Source: an uncultured Collinsella sp. (GTDB lineage: Bacteria; Actinomycetota; Coriobacteriia; Coriobacteriales; Coriobacteriaceae). Taken from it: a DNA stretch of 8,671 nucleotides. Under the pieces are notes generated by a model, which worked only from the letters and a program-made list of their open reading frames with translations, did no database searches and was not told the origin of the DNA. Positions 1 through 6,452 of the stretch are shown in pieces. How positions within the stretch are numbered: position 1 is the first letter of the stretch; each line of letters starts with the position of its first letter. The position numbers and the translations under genes are program-made. The stretch spans positions 1 through 8,671 of the forward strand of contig UQVT01000077.1 in the NCBI GenBank assembly GCA_900544465.1, in the 5' to 3' direction.

Positions 1-654
1 GGCGATGTCGAGGTTTGGGCCGACAGGCTCATCCTGGGCAAGAACGCCCACATCACCGGCACCGTGAACGCGCACGTCTCCGAGGACCCCGAGCGCACCG
101 CGGGAGCCGAGGTCGGCGCGCTCAAGATCGACCGCACCGAGAACGAGGATACTTCCACCGTTAACGATGTCATCGGCGGTATCGTCGCCGCGGCACTCTC
201 GACCTGCTTTGTCGCTCTGCTGCTCGAGCTCATCTTTCCGCGCGCGACCGCCAGCGCCGCCGGCATGCTCCACCAGCGCTCCATGCCCCTGTGGGTGAGC
301 GGTCTTCTGGGCACGATTGCTATCGTCCCCGCCGTCCTACTGCTGATTATCTCTATCGCTGGTCTGTCGCTTGCCGGAGCCCTCTTGTGCGGCGTTATCG
401 GCATCGCGTTGGTGTCGAGTGCCTTTGCGGGGTGCGCGATTGCCCGCATGGTCGGACACAGCCAGAACCGCTACGCCATGGCAGCCGTGGGTGGCATCGC
501 CGCGGGCACGCTTACGGCAATCCCCCTCGTAGGCGATTTCATCAGCGGTGTGGCCTTTGTCTTTATGCTCGGCTACATCATCCAAATCATCTGGCGCAAC
601 GCCCACCTCAAGCCGCAGCAGCCGGCTAACATGCCAGGACTCCCCACCGCTTAG
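1..654 (+). CDS. Bactofilin-like polymer-forming domain protein with C-terminal membrane segments (5' partial)
   Basis: The frame is open from the first base, and the residues before the GTG at 64 (GDVEVWADRLILGKNAHITG) continue the same domain, so I treat the gene as starting upstream of the window rather than at that GTG. This opening has the short hydrophobic/glycine periodicity of a bactofilin (polymer-forming cytoskeletal) beta-helix, of which only the last few rungs are visible. A charged linker follows, then about four hydrophobic stretches: visible residues roughly 58-79, 98-119, 121-149 and 158-196. The tail is short and Pro/Gln-rich, and the stop is TAG at 652-654. Bactofilins polymerise without nucleotide and often scaffold envelope or cell-shape functions; this one would be membrane-tethered. 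It is convergent with the pilin operon and followed by a terminator at 730-768. That it is a gene is fairly sure; the bactofilin assignment is moderate because the diagnostic N-terminal part is missing. Confidence 0.7.
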   Translation, partial: GDVEVWADRLILGKNAHITGTVNAHVSEDPERTAGAEVGALKIDRTENEDTSTVNDVIGGIVAAALSTCFVALLLELIFPRATASAAGMLHQRSMPLWVSGLLGTIAIVPAVLLLIISIAGLSLAGALLCGVIGIALVSSAFAGCAIARMVGHSQNRYAMAAVGGIAAGTLTAIPLVGDFISGVAFVFMLGYIIQIIWRNAHLKPQQPANMPGLPTA

Positions 655-662
655 CCACCAAC

Positions 663-693
663 CATCACAAAGGGGACAAGCACCTTTGTGATG
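663..693 (+). repeat. GGGGAC-core hairpin, copy a
   Basis: This is a perfect 11-bp inverted repeat, CATCACAAAGG at 663-673 and CCTTTGTGATG at 683-693, around a 9-base loop. The GGGGACA core (672-678) begins in the 5' arm and runs into the loop. It lies 8 bases after the stop of the plus-strand gene. There is no T-run after it, so it is not a classical terminator. It resembles REP-type elements. Its layout is shared with the hairpins at 695-719, 861-889 and 6562-6590. Confidence 0.6.
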
Positions 694-694
694 A

Positions 695-719
695 TGCAGA
701 GGGGTCGGGTTACTCTGCA
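695..719 (+). repeat. GGGG-core hairpin, copy b
   Basis: A 7-bp perfect inverted repeat, TGCAGAG at 695-701 and CTCTGCA at 713-719, encloses an 11-base loop that starts with GGGTC. It begins one base after copy a, giving a tandem doublet. Arm sequences differ from copy a, but a G-run again sits at the 5' side of the loop. No T-tract follows, so a terminator role is unlikely. Confidence 0.45.
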
Positions 720-729
720 CCAACAAACG

Positions 730-773
730 AAGCGGGGCACCCGATCGCATCGACCGAGTGCCCCGCTTTTCTT
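730..773 (+). terminator. Rho-independent terminator, probably bidirectional
   Basis: An 11-bp perfect, G+C-rich stem (AAGCGGGGCAC at 730-740 with GTGCCCCGCTT at 758-768) is followed on the plus strand by a T-rich tract TTTTCTT (767-773). It would end transcription of the plus-strand gene that stops at 654. Read on the minus strand, the stem is followed by TCGTTTGTT, a weaker but plausible U-tract, so it may also stop the pilin operon about 110 bases after its last stop codon. The loop is 17 bases. Confidence 0.85.
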
Positions 774-795
774 GGAGGGTTCTCTAGTAACTTTT

Positions 796-891
796 TCAAA
801 ACCAATGATCATCAGGCCGATGGACCTGCGCGTCACTCGCTACGGAGGCAGTACGCCATTGAACAAAAAAGGGGGGACAATTATTTTTCAC
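796..891 (-). other. Possible remnant of a third operon gene (start signal plus 31 codons)
   Basis: A GTG at 891-889 is preceded by GGAGGAGGTCGCC, a near copy of the start signal that launches the major pilin gene at 2524. The frame runs only 31 codons (beginning VKNNCPPFFV) to a TGA at 798-796 and shows no recognisable domain. The GTG overlaps the pilin stop codon by 11 bases, the same kind of coupling used between the two pilin genes. In pilus operons the next gene is commonly a class C sortase. I infer either a deleted third gene whose start signal survives, or coincidence caused by the shared Gly/Arg-rich protein tail. It is unlikely to encode a functional product. Confidence 0.3.
861..889 (+). 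repeat. GGGGAC-core imperfect hairpin, copy c, overlapping the pilin stop codon
   Basis: The arms at 861-869 (GAACAAAAA) and 881-889 (TTATTTTTC) pair at seven of nine positions around a loop containing GGGGGGACAA. The right arm includes the complement of the TAA stop codon of the minus-strand pilin gene (881-883). The layout matches copies a, b and d, but the arms are A/T-only and imperfect, so this is a weaker copy. On the minus strand the run CCCCCCTTTTTT follows the stop codon without a convincing stem of its own. Confidence 0.35.
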
Positions 892-2524
892 GGCGACCTC
901 CTCCCCGCTTGATGACGAGCGCGACAACAATAGCCGCCACTCCGATGGCAGCCAAAACCGCCACCAGCACCAACGTTCTATCTCCCGTCGAGGGCATAAA
1001 GCCTCGACTTGCTTCTTTACTTGGGGTGTTGAGCACCAACAGTTCAATCAAACCCGTCCCGGCATCGGCGGCATCAACCCGTAGGGGGCTTTCGACCGAT
1101 ACGGTCACCTTGGGCTTCGCGGCCGCCACCTGTTTAACGTCCAGGCCCTCGGCCGTAACCGTCACCGTACGTTTACCCTCAAAGGCGGTGTAGCCCTTGG
1201 GAGCCGCGACCTCCTCGACGGTGTAGACACCCGCGTCCACACCGCTCAATTCCACATGGCCATCCGCGCCCGTGGTGACGCATGCGTCGGCATCCGTCGA
1301 CCACGAGCCGTCAGTCGTTAGGATGCGCCCGCGGTCATCGATGATGCGCAGTTTGGCACCCGCGAGCGGTTTATCGTCCGAGCTTGAGCGCTTGATCAGA
1401 CTGAGTCCCCAGGTGTAGGCGCACGCGTCATCGCTCGGCGTGCGGGTGAAGCCGGCGTCGCCGGACTGGTCGGCAAAGGGAGAGCGCGGGTAGCGCAGGT
1501 AGACCTCGTTGGGGTTGCCCTTGGCAGCGCCTCGATTGCAGTTGGCCCCCAACGGCGCATTGTAGACAGCGACCACGCGGGCGCCGGAGGTAAAGGCGTC
1601 TGCCCCGCCGAGCGCGGCAATGAGGTCGCCGGTACGCACGGTGAAGGCATCGCCCTCGATCGAGACCTTGCACTGTGAAGTAATGTCTGTCCACCCTTTA
1701 GCCGGCGTCGAGTTGGCGTTACCGCCCTCACATGCGACGGCGTCGAAGCTGCCGTCCGCGCCCGCCGCCACGTACACGCGCATGCTCGCGGCCACCTTGG
1801 AGGGGTTGAGCCCCGAGCTCATGGTGTCGACGAACTTCACCGTATAGGTGTCGTAGGCGGTAAGACCCGCCGGGACCGTGGCAGAGAGGCGCCAGTACAG
1901 GTCGTCGGCGACCGTGGCGTCGGCGGCCTTCTGCCAGGCAGCGATGCCGTCCTCCAGCACGTGCTTGGCCACCTTGGGGGTCGCCGCCTTGGGCTTGACG
2001 GCGACGGCGCTGCCGCCCACCAGGGCCATGATCGGCGCGGTGCCGGCCTCGTCCTGGGCGATGGCGTCGTCGTCGGCGACGATAAGCCAGTAGCCGCAGG
2101 GCAGCTCGGCCGCCGTACCCGCGTTAAGGGCCACAGAAGCGGCACCGGCATTGCGTATCGCGCGGGCCAGCCTTGCCGTCAGCACGGTCGTCATGTGCCC
2201 GTCGGCATTCATCCATTCGGCAGCCGCTTGCGCCGTCGAGGCCGTGCTGTCGAGCCCCGCATCATGAAGCACAGGGAGAACGGCCTGGCGAACGGCGTCA
2301 TTCGCCCACGTTACATCGGTTGCTACCTCTTGGTCGGCATCGTCATCGTCGGCAACGGTCGCTGAAAAGAGCTGGTACGCGTCATACCGAGTCGCGACTG
2401 TACCGTCCACTGTGATGGCACCGGTATCGGCAGCATGAGCCGTCCCGGGCAGCATCGCAAAAGAGAGCATAGCGACCGTAACTATCGTCGTCACGGCCAA
2501 CAAGCGGCGCCAAAGCCTACTCAC
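881..2524 (-). CDS. Sortase-anchored major (backbone) pilin, SpaH/EbpB-like
   Basis: This encodes a 547-residue secreted, cell-wall-anchored pilin subunit. I chose the GTG at 2524 because GAGGTG lies six bases upstream and the reading then opens directly with an export signal (SRLWRR, a hydrophobic core, AHA cleavage after about residue 31); an ATG at 2563 and a TTG at 2581 have no ribosome binding site. The N-terminal domain carries the AYQLFS and DVTW motifs typical of SpaH/EbpB pilins. A second isopeptide domain begins near residue 177 (KPKAATPKVAKHV) and ends near NEVYLRYP (about 340-346). A CnaB/SpaA domain follows, with Lys378, E-box YTVEEVAAPKGY (about 434-445) and Asn499 as the probable bond triad. 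The sorting signal MPSTG (about 510-514), a membrane segment and the tail KRGGGRREK end the protein. The mature part has six cysteines, which is unusual. The backbone role is inferred from architecture and from its place after the large adhesin gene. Confidence 0.88.
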   Translation of the reverse strand: MSRLWRRLLAVTTIVTVAMLSFAMLPGTAHAADTGAITVDGTVATRYDAYQLFSATVADDDDADQEVATDVTWANDAVRQAVLPVLHDAGLDSTASTAQAAAEWMNADGHMTTVLTARLARAIRNAGAASVALNAGTAAELPCGYWLIVADDDAIAQDEAGTAPIMALVGGSAVAVKPKAATPKVAKHVLEDGIAAWQKAADATVADDLYWRLSATVPAGLTAYDTYTVKFVDTMSSGLNPSKVAASMRVYVAAGADGSFDAVACEGGNANSTPAKGWTDITSQCKVSIEGDAFTVRTGDLIAALGGADAFTSGARVVAVYNAPLGANCNRGAAKGNPNEVYLRYPRSPFADQSGDAGFTRTPSDDACAYTWGLSLIKRSSSDDKPLAGAKLRIIDDRGRILTTDGSWSTDADACVTTGADGHVELSGVDAGVYTVEEVAAPKGYTAFEGKRTVTVTAEGLDVKQVAAAKPKVTVSVESPLRVDAADAGTGLIELLVLNTPSKEASRGFMPSTGDRTLVLVAVLAAIGVAAIVVALVIKRGGGRREK

Positions 2525-5500
2525 GGCGACCACCTCGATCTTGATCGCGATGGCGACGAGCATGCATCCATGTCGCAGCAAAACACAGCATCGAAGCGCC
2601 GGCCAGATACGTCATAGTCAAGCCAGCACCGCCCGCCTCAGGAAACGTGGTCGAGTACCTGTTGGTAAAAGTCGGCGGGGTCGAGGGGTCGGTGCCGTCG
2701 TAGGTGACGATGGATTCAAGCTTTCTGTCGCCTTTCCCCACGTCAACCTCAACCCTATGCTCGATTACGTCATAGGTGATGTGATCCTTGACGTTGTTCT
2801 CGGCGCCCTCGGGGACGACCTCGGAGATAAAGTACGTATAGGTTCCCGTCTTTGTGTAATCCAGGACAAAGTTGATGTCACCATCTGCGCCATTTTTCGT
2901 GGTCTGAAGAACCTTGCCACTAGCATCCTTGAGCACAAATTTGAACTGGCCTTCCTGCAGCGTCGAGCCTTGGAGCACCTTCTTGGCGGAAATCGTAGCT
3001 TGGCCACTGTAGGGCGAATCATAGACCGTGATATTGGTATTCGGCGTTGGGGCGTCAATGTCGACGCCCTTTGCCCTCAGCTCCCCCACCTTAGTAAGGG
3101 CCTCCTGATAGTTGCCCTCATTGCTGCCCTTGAGCATAATCCACACCGGCTTAGCGATGGCGTTATAGCCGCTAGGTGCACTGGTCTCCTCAAGACAATA
3201 CAGCTTACAAGCTTCCATCCTTTTTGCAGCGGTGCCGAAAGTCGCCGTGCCGCTGTCGCCTGTCGTTGCTCTTTGGAATTCACTTTTCGCAGAAGCGAGG
3301 TCCGAAGTCAAAGCCAAATCCATATCAACCTCACAGAGCGTGAACTCAGCACCGGACAGCTTCTTTGTGATATAGCTCGAGTCAACCTTGGTCACTGTGA
3401 CACCGTAACCACTACCACCAGCCGAACCATTCAGCTCTTGAATTTCCCAGTCCCCTGTATAGCCGGTATCGCCCTCGGAAACGCCCTCAAGAGACGCTTG
3501 ATTAGTCAAAGAAACATGCTCGCCCGTATTGCCAGCAGGAATAACCTCGTATTCAACCTTGAGATACTCCTTATCGGGCACCGTAAGCGTCATCTTTGTA
3601 CAAGTCGAGCCCGATTGATCGGGAATAGTCTCGGCGCCGACACTGTATTGATTCGAGCTAAGCAAACTCCAGCCCGCTCCGTTGTGTTGGGACACTTTGA
3701 CCGAATCTGACACCAACGTGCATTTGGCGTCCATAATATCGAAGAGCTCGAGATAGTCGCTGTCACTCTTAAGGTTAACCGCCGATTCGTTAACATAGAT
3801 GGTGTACTTGATGCGGTTGCTGTTAGCGACCTGATCGCCGGTCTTTTGCAGTACGTTGTTCTTAATGGTGACGGTTCCGCTACCGGAGTCGAACGTCTTG
3901 CTCCCCGACTCGGCACTGGCCGAGTTGATGAACTTCACTTCATTCTTGGAGGTATCGAGCTCACCGCGCTTGACCGCCGTCTGGTACGTGAGCTTTGCGT
4001 AGCCGGCATAGTTGCCGAGCGCCGTCGTGGGGATGGAGAAGGTAACGGTGCCTTTGTCATCACTGACGTTCGCAAGGGGTAGGCTGTCGGCGACGGTCTT
4101 CTCTCGCTGGGCGGTACCGTTATACGCTTTCTGGTCATACGGATTCTGAATCAGCGAGTATTTAGCAGACCCCTGCACATAGCTCATACCGCTCGGTAGT
4201 GTGTCCACAACGTTCAGCGGTTGGTTATCAAGCTTGCCGGCGCCGTAACACTCTCCGCTTGGCGTCTTGCCTCTGTTGGCATAAACCGTCCAGTCAACGA
4301 TCCATGCGCCCTTTTCCTTAGACCCATCGATTTTGCTCCAGTCGAAATCCCCCTTCCAAGAAACTGCAGTCTTCGACGAAGGCTTCTCGACCCCAGGAGT
4401 TGAGTTTGCATCGACGTAGTAATAGATAAAGTCAGTGAAATACTTAGTACCGCTTACTTCCACTGATGCAAAATTGGAGTACCAGCCAGGAAGCGCATCG
4501 GATTTTGTCTTATAACTAATTACCGCATCCGGGTTATCTTTGAGCGCACCCTTCACCCTATCGCTTATCCGAATGAATAGGTTGAAGTTTTTCTTGGTTC
4601 CAAACGACGTTGAATCACTGCCGCCTTCGAACCACCAATCGACGCCTTTTTCCAAAGAGACATCGCCGATTTTAATAGAATAGCTGTCGACGTCTGGGCC
4701 GATATTTTGGTTCCAGGCCGTCTGAAACGTATCGTAAACCTTGACCTCTGATGGATTCATTGTATTAACAATGGAACCCAGTGCTATCCGAAGCTCCCAG
4801 GTTGCCTGACCTGTTGTCGCCGCATCAGAGTCATTCACAAGTCTCTTTTTAATCTGCGTCCCCACCAGCTTCGGCGTAAACGTGCCGCTATCCGTGCCGG
4901 AAACGGAATTGCCACGCGAGATATTCGCACTATTGCTCACCGTGTCATACGAGTCCTGATCTTTCATTTGAGTGTGATAGACAATGCGATAGGGCTTGTA
5001 CTTATCTGTGTCAGATAGACCTGAGAACTTATAGCTAAACGTTTTACCAGTGGAGCTATCGAGATCGCCGCGAGCGATCTCGTCTTCCCCGTAGAGTCCC
5101 CTATAAACGATGTAATTACCCGTATACGTCTGCTTGTCGTCCAGCGTGTCGGTGAATGTATAGCCATTCATGTCGGTTTTGATATCACCGTTGTTGAGCG
5201 TAACGATCCATTTGATATCGGACGGCGTTCCGGTGCCATCGCTCTTGTTGATCATGTCATAGCGGAAATCATTTGCTAAACCCGGCTTTTCCAATCCACC
5301 TCTACGGTCTCCGCCCCATGTCCAGCTGGCATTGTTTTTTGAACCGTCGAGTTGGTTAATCCAAACTTTGTTGCCCACGGATACATCCGGGTTCATCACC
5401 GAATCATAGGTAATCGTATGAGTCCCTTTGGACAAGTTACCCAAATTAAGAGTCGCGGTCTGCTCGTTAATGCTCGGCTGCTGCTTGAGCGTCTCGCCGT

Positions 5501-6224
5501 TCAACTTAAACGATTCAGGCACAAACGTAAAATTGCCACCCAACTCATCGGTGAGCTGGACATTGTGAGCATAGGACTCGACCACCAGCTTAAGAGTCCA
5601 CGTTACTTTTCCTTCACCGCCGGATTGAGAGAACTTGCCTTCCTTCGTTCCCGCCACGTCGCCGTCTTTGGTCGAAATGTCAATTCCGGCCGTTCCGGGA
5701 AATTCGACTTTTGTTGTATCGCCGGAGCCAACGTTCTCATTTGCTAGCTTGAATGAAAAATCAACACCGACATGAACATCGGACGGATTCGTATTAATCC
5801 AGTTTTGGTCGAAAGTGAAAATCAGCTTATTATTCTCGCACTTCCAGGTGCCAGCCTCTTTGCCCAAACCGTCATAGAGCAACCCGCTTTCATCCTTCAA
5901 TAACTTAACATTGCTCGGAAGAGAGTACTCCGCAACGTTTTGCGCCGAGCTCGGGGTATGGTTCGGCCTAAAGTCCGCGCTAAACGAACCGTATAGGGTG
6001 TCGGTCGAAAGCACGGCAGTATTACCCAAAGGCACTTTACGGTTCTCGTCGGTATAAAGCTCAACCGTAACGTCCGCAGTATTCTCATCAATCACAATCG
6101 GCGTCGGCGTCGTCACGTCATCGGCGCGCACGGGGGCTGCGCCGTGGAAAACTGCGACGGTGAGGCTAATTAAAATGAAGATCAGGGCCGCCATACCCAG
6201 CGACTGTGAGCGGTGTGCGTCCAT
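2517..6224 (-). CDS. Large modular sortase-anchored adhesin, probable pilus tip or ancillary subunit
   Basis: This 1235-residue surface protein has a signal peptide (hydrophobic core about 11-30, probable cleavage after VRA at 34). The ATG at 6224 is preceded by AGGGG with six-base spacing. Residues about 36-200 form a head resembling Gram-positive Cna/SdrG-type adhesive domains (YSLPSNVK, GTWKCENNKLIFTF). Five Ig-like modules follow, starting near 206, 337, 474, 640 and 803, each opening with an alternating W/Y-hydrophobic strand and most containing a V-x-DT/DE-L-like motif. A CnaB/SpaA domain (about 940-1071) has Lys946 and E-box YCLEETSAPSGY (1009-1020). A Spy0128/FctA-type domain (about 1076-1190) has GQFKFVLKD, the ISE glutamate at 1135 and the FTNRY asparagine at 1188. 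The sorting signal is FPEAG (1194-1198), then a membrane segment and an Arg-rich tail. It is first in the operon, typical of tip adhesins. I see no von Willebrand A domain. The ligand is unknown. Its G+C is visibly lower than that of its neighbours. Confidence 0.88.
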   Translation of the reverse strand: MDAHRSQSLGMAALIFILISLTVAVFHGAAPVRADDVTTPTPIVIDENTADVTVELYTDENRKVPLGNTAVLSTDTLYGSFSADFRPNHTPSSAQNVAEYSLPSNVKLLKDESGLLYDGLGKEAGTWKCENNKLIFTFDQNWINTNPSDVHVGVDFSFKLANENVGSGDTTKVEFPGTAGIDISTKDGDVAGTKEGKFSQSGGEGKVTWTLKLVVESYAHNVQLTDELGGNFTFVPESFKLNGETLKQQPSINEQTATLNLGNLSKGTHTITYDSVMNPDVSVGNKVWINQLDGSKNNASWTWGGDRRGGLEKPGLANDFRYDMINKSDGTGTPSDIKWIVTLNNGDIKTDMNGYTFTDTLDDKQTYTGNYIVYRGLYGEDEIARGDLDSSTGKTFSYKFSGLSDTDKYKPYRIVYHTQMKDQDSYDTVSNSANISRGNSVSGTDSGTFTPKLVGTQIKKRLVNDSDAATTGQATWELRIALGSIVNTMNPSEVKVYDTFQTAWNQNIGPDVDSYSIKIGDVSLEKGVDWWFEGGSDSTSFGTKKNFNLFIRISDRVKGALKDNPDAVISYKTKSDALPGWYSNFASVEVSGTKYFTDFIYYYVDANSTPGVEKPSSKTAVSWKGDFDWSKIDGSKEKGAWIVDWTVYANRGKTPSGECYGAGKLDNQPLNVVDTLPSGMSYVQGSAKYSLIQNPYDQKAYNGTAQREKTVADSLPLANVSDDKGTVTFSIPTTALGNYAGYAKLTYQTAVKRGELDTSKNEVKFINSASAESGSKTFDSGSGTVTIKNNVLQKTGDQVANSNRIKYTIYVNESAVNLKSDSDYLELFDIMDAKCTLVSDSVKVSQHNGAGWSLLSSNQYSVGAETIPDQSGSTCTKMTLTVPDKEYLKVEYEVIPAGNTGEHVSLTNQASLEGVSEGDTGYTGDWEIQELNGSAGGSGYGVTVTKVDSSYITKKLSGAEFTLCEVDMDLALTSDLASAKSEFQRATTGDSGTATFGTAAKRMEACKLYCLEETSAPSGYNAIAKPVWIMLKGSNEGNYQEALTKVGELRAKGVDIDAPTPNTNITVYDSPYSGQATISAKKVLQGSTLQEGQFKFVLKDASGKVLQTTKNGADGDINFVLDYTKTGTYTYFISEVVPEGAENNVKDHITYDVIEHRVEVDVGKGDRKLESIVTYDGTDPSTPPTFTNRYSTTFPEAGGAGLTMTYLAGASMLCFAATWMHARRHRDQDRGGRRE
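2525..2537 (-). promoter_or_regulatory. Ribosome binding site deciding the GTG start of the major pilin
   Basis: GAGGTG at 2531-2536 lies six bases before the GTG at 2524-2522. The site is inside the last codons of the upstream adhesin gene, and GTGAGTAG joins the start and the stop in an 8-base overlap. This predicts translational coupling, so the ratio of shaft to tip subunit may depend on re-initiation here. Confidence 0.7.
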
Positions 6225-6230
6225 AGTTGT

Positions 6231-6235
6231 CCCCT
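6231..6235 (-). promoter_or_regulatory. Ribosome binding site of the adhesin gene
   Basis: AGGGG lies six bases upstream of the ATG at 6224-6222. The typA gene uses the same AGGGGA-type site, which supports both starts. Short complementary ACAAC/GUUGU segments surround this site (see findings). Confidence 0.65.
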
Positions 6236-6374
6236 AATTCCTACAACACGTTGTGGAATACGGCGAATCGTCGGATCGAACACAAACCCCAACATCAACG
6301 AGAACCTACCTAGCGCATTGCAAGAACCCATTGGGGAGCAACTTCTAAGACGGTTCGTCTATGCCACAATGCAT

Positions 6375-6404
6375 AACATACAATATAGATACCAGTCATG
6401 TAAA
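6375..6404 (-). promoter_or_regulatory. Candidate promoter of the pilin operon
   Basis: On the minus strand TTTACA (6404-6399, five of six to the -35 consensus) is followed after 18 bases by TATGTT (6380-6375, four of six to the -10 consensus). It would give a leader of roughly 145 bases to the ATG at 6224. The typA terminator lies upstream, so the operon needs its own promoter. Other weak pairs exist further upstream in the same AT-rich stretch, so the exact position is uncertain. Confidence 0.4.
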
Positions 6405-6452
6405 CCGCAGGTAAAGAGGTCTTTTAATTTAATACCAGTTGATATTTACCTG
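6397..6452 (-). promoter_or_regulatory. Repeated TTTAC(C/A)TG boxes, possible regulator sites
   Basis: TTTACATG (6397-6404) and TTTACCTG (6408-6415) lie in the same orientation on the minus strand, 11 bases apart, about one helical turn. A third copy, TTTACCTG at 6445-6452, is on the plus strand, forming an 8-bp inverted repeat with the second. The first copy contains the candidate -35 hexamer, so a bound protein could control the pilin promoter. No regulator gene is visible in the window. Confidence 0.35.

Noticed and set aside
651..836. A 61-codon minus-strand open frame downstream of the pilin operon
   Set aside because: Its translation runs through the terminator and both tandem hairpins, so its apparent content is explained by those structures.
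860..888. CCCCCCTTTTTT after the pilin stop codon as an intrinsic terminator
   Set aside because: No convincing G+C-rich stem precedes the T-run on the minus strand. The stem at 730-768 is a far better terminator.
2525..2581. Longer N-termini for the major pilin from a TTG at 2581 or an ATG at 2563
   Set aside because: Neither has a ribosome binding site, and both add residues before the basic start of the signal peptide. The GTG at 2524 has GAGGTG at six bases.
2541..3710. A 389-codon plus-strand open frame
   Set aside because: It is fully antisense to the adhesin gene, whose frame shows a signal peptide, domains and a sorting signal. The translation has no recognisable domain or plausible start site.
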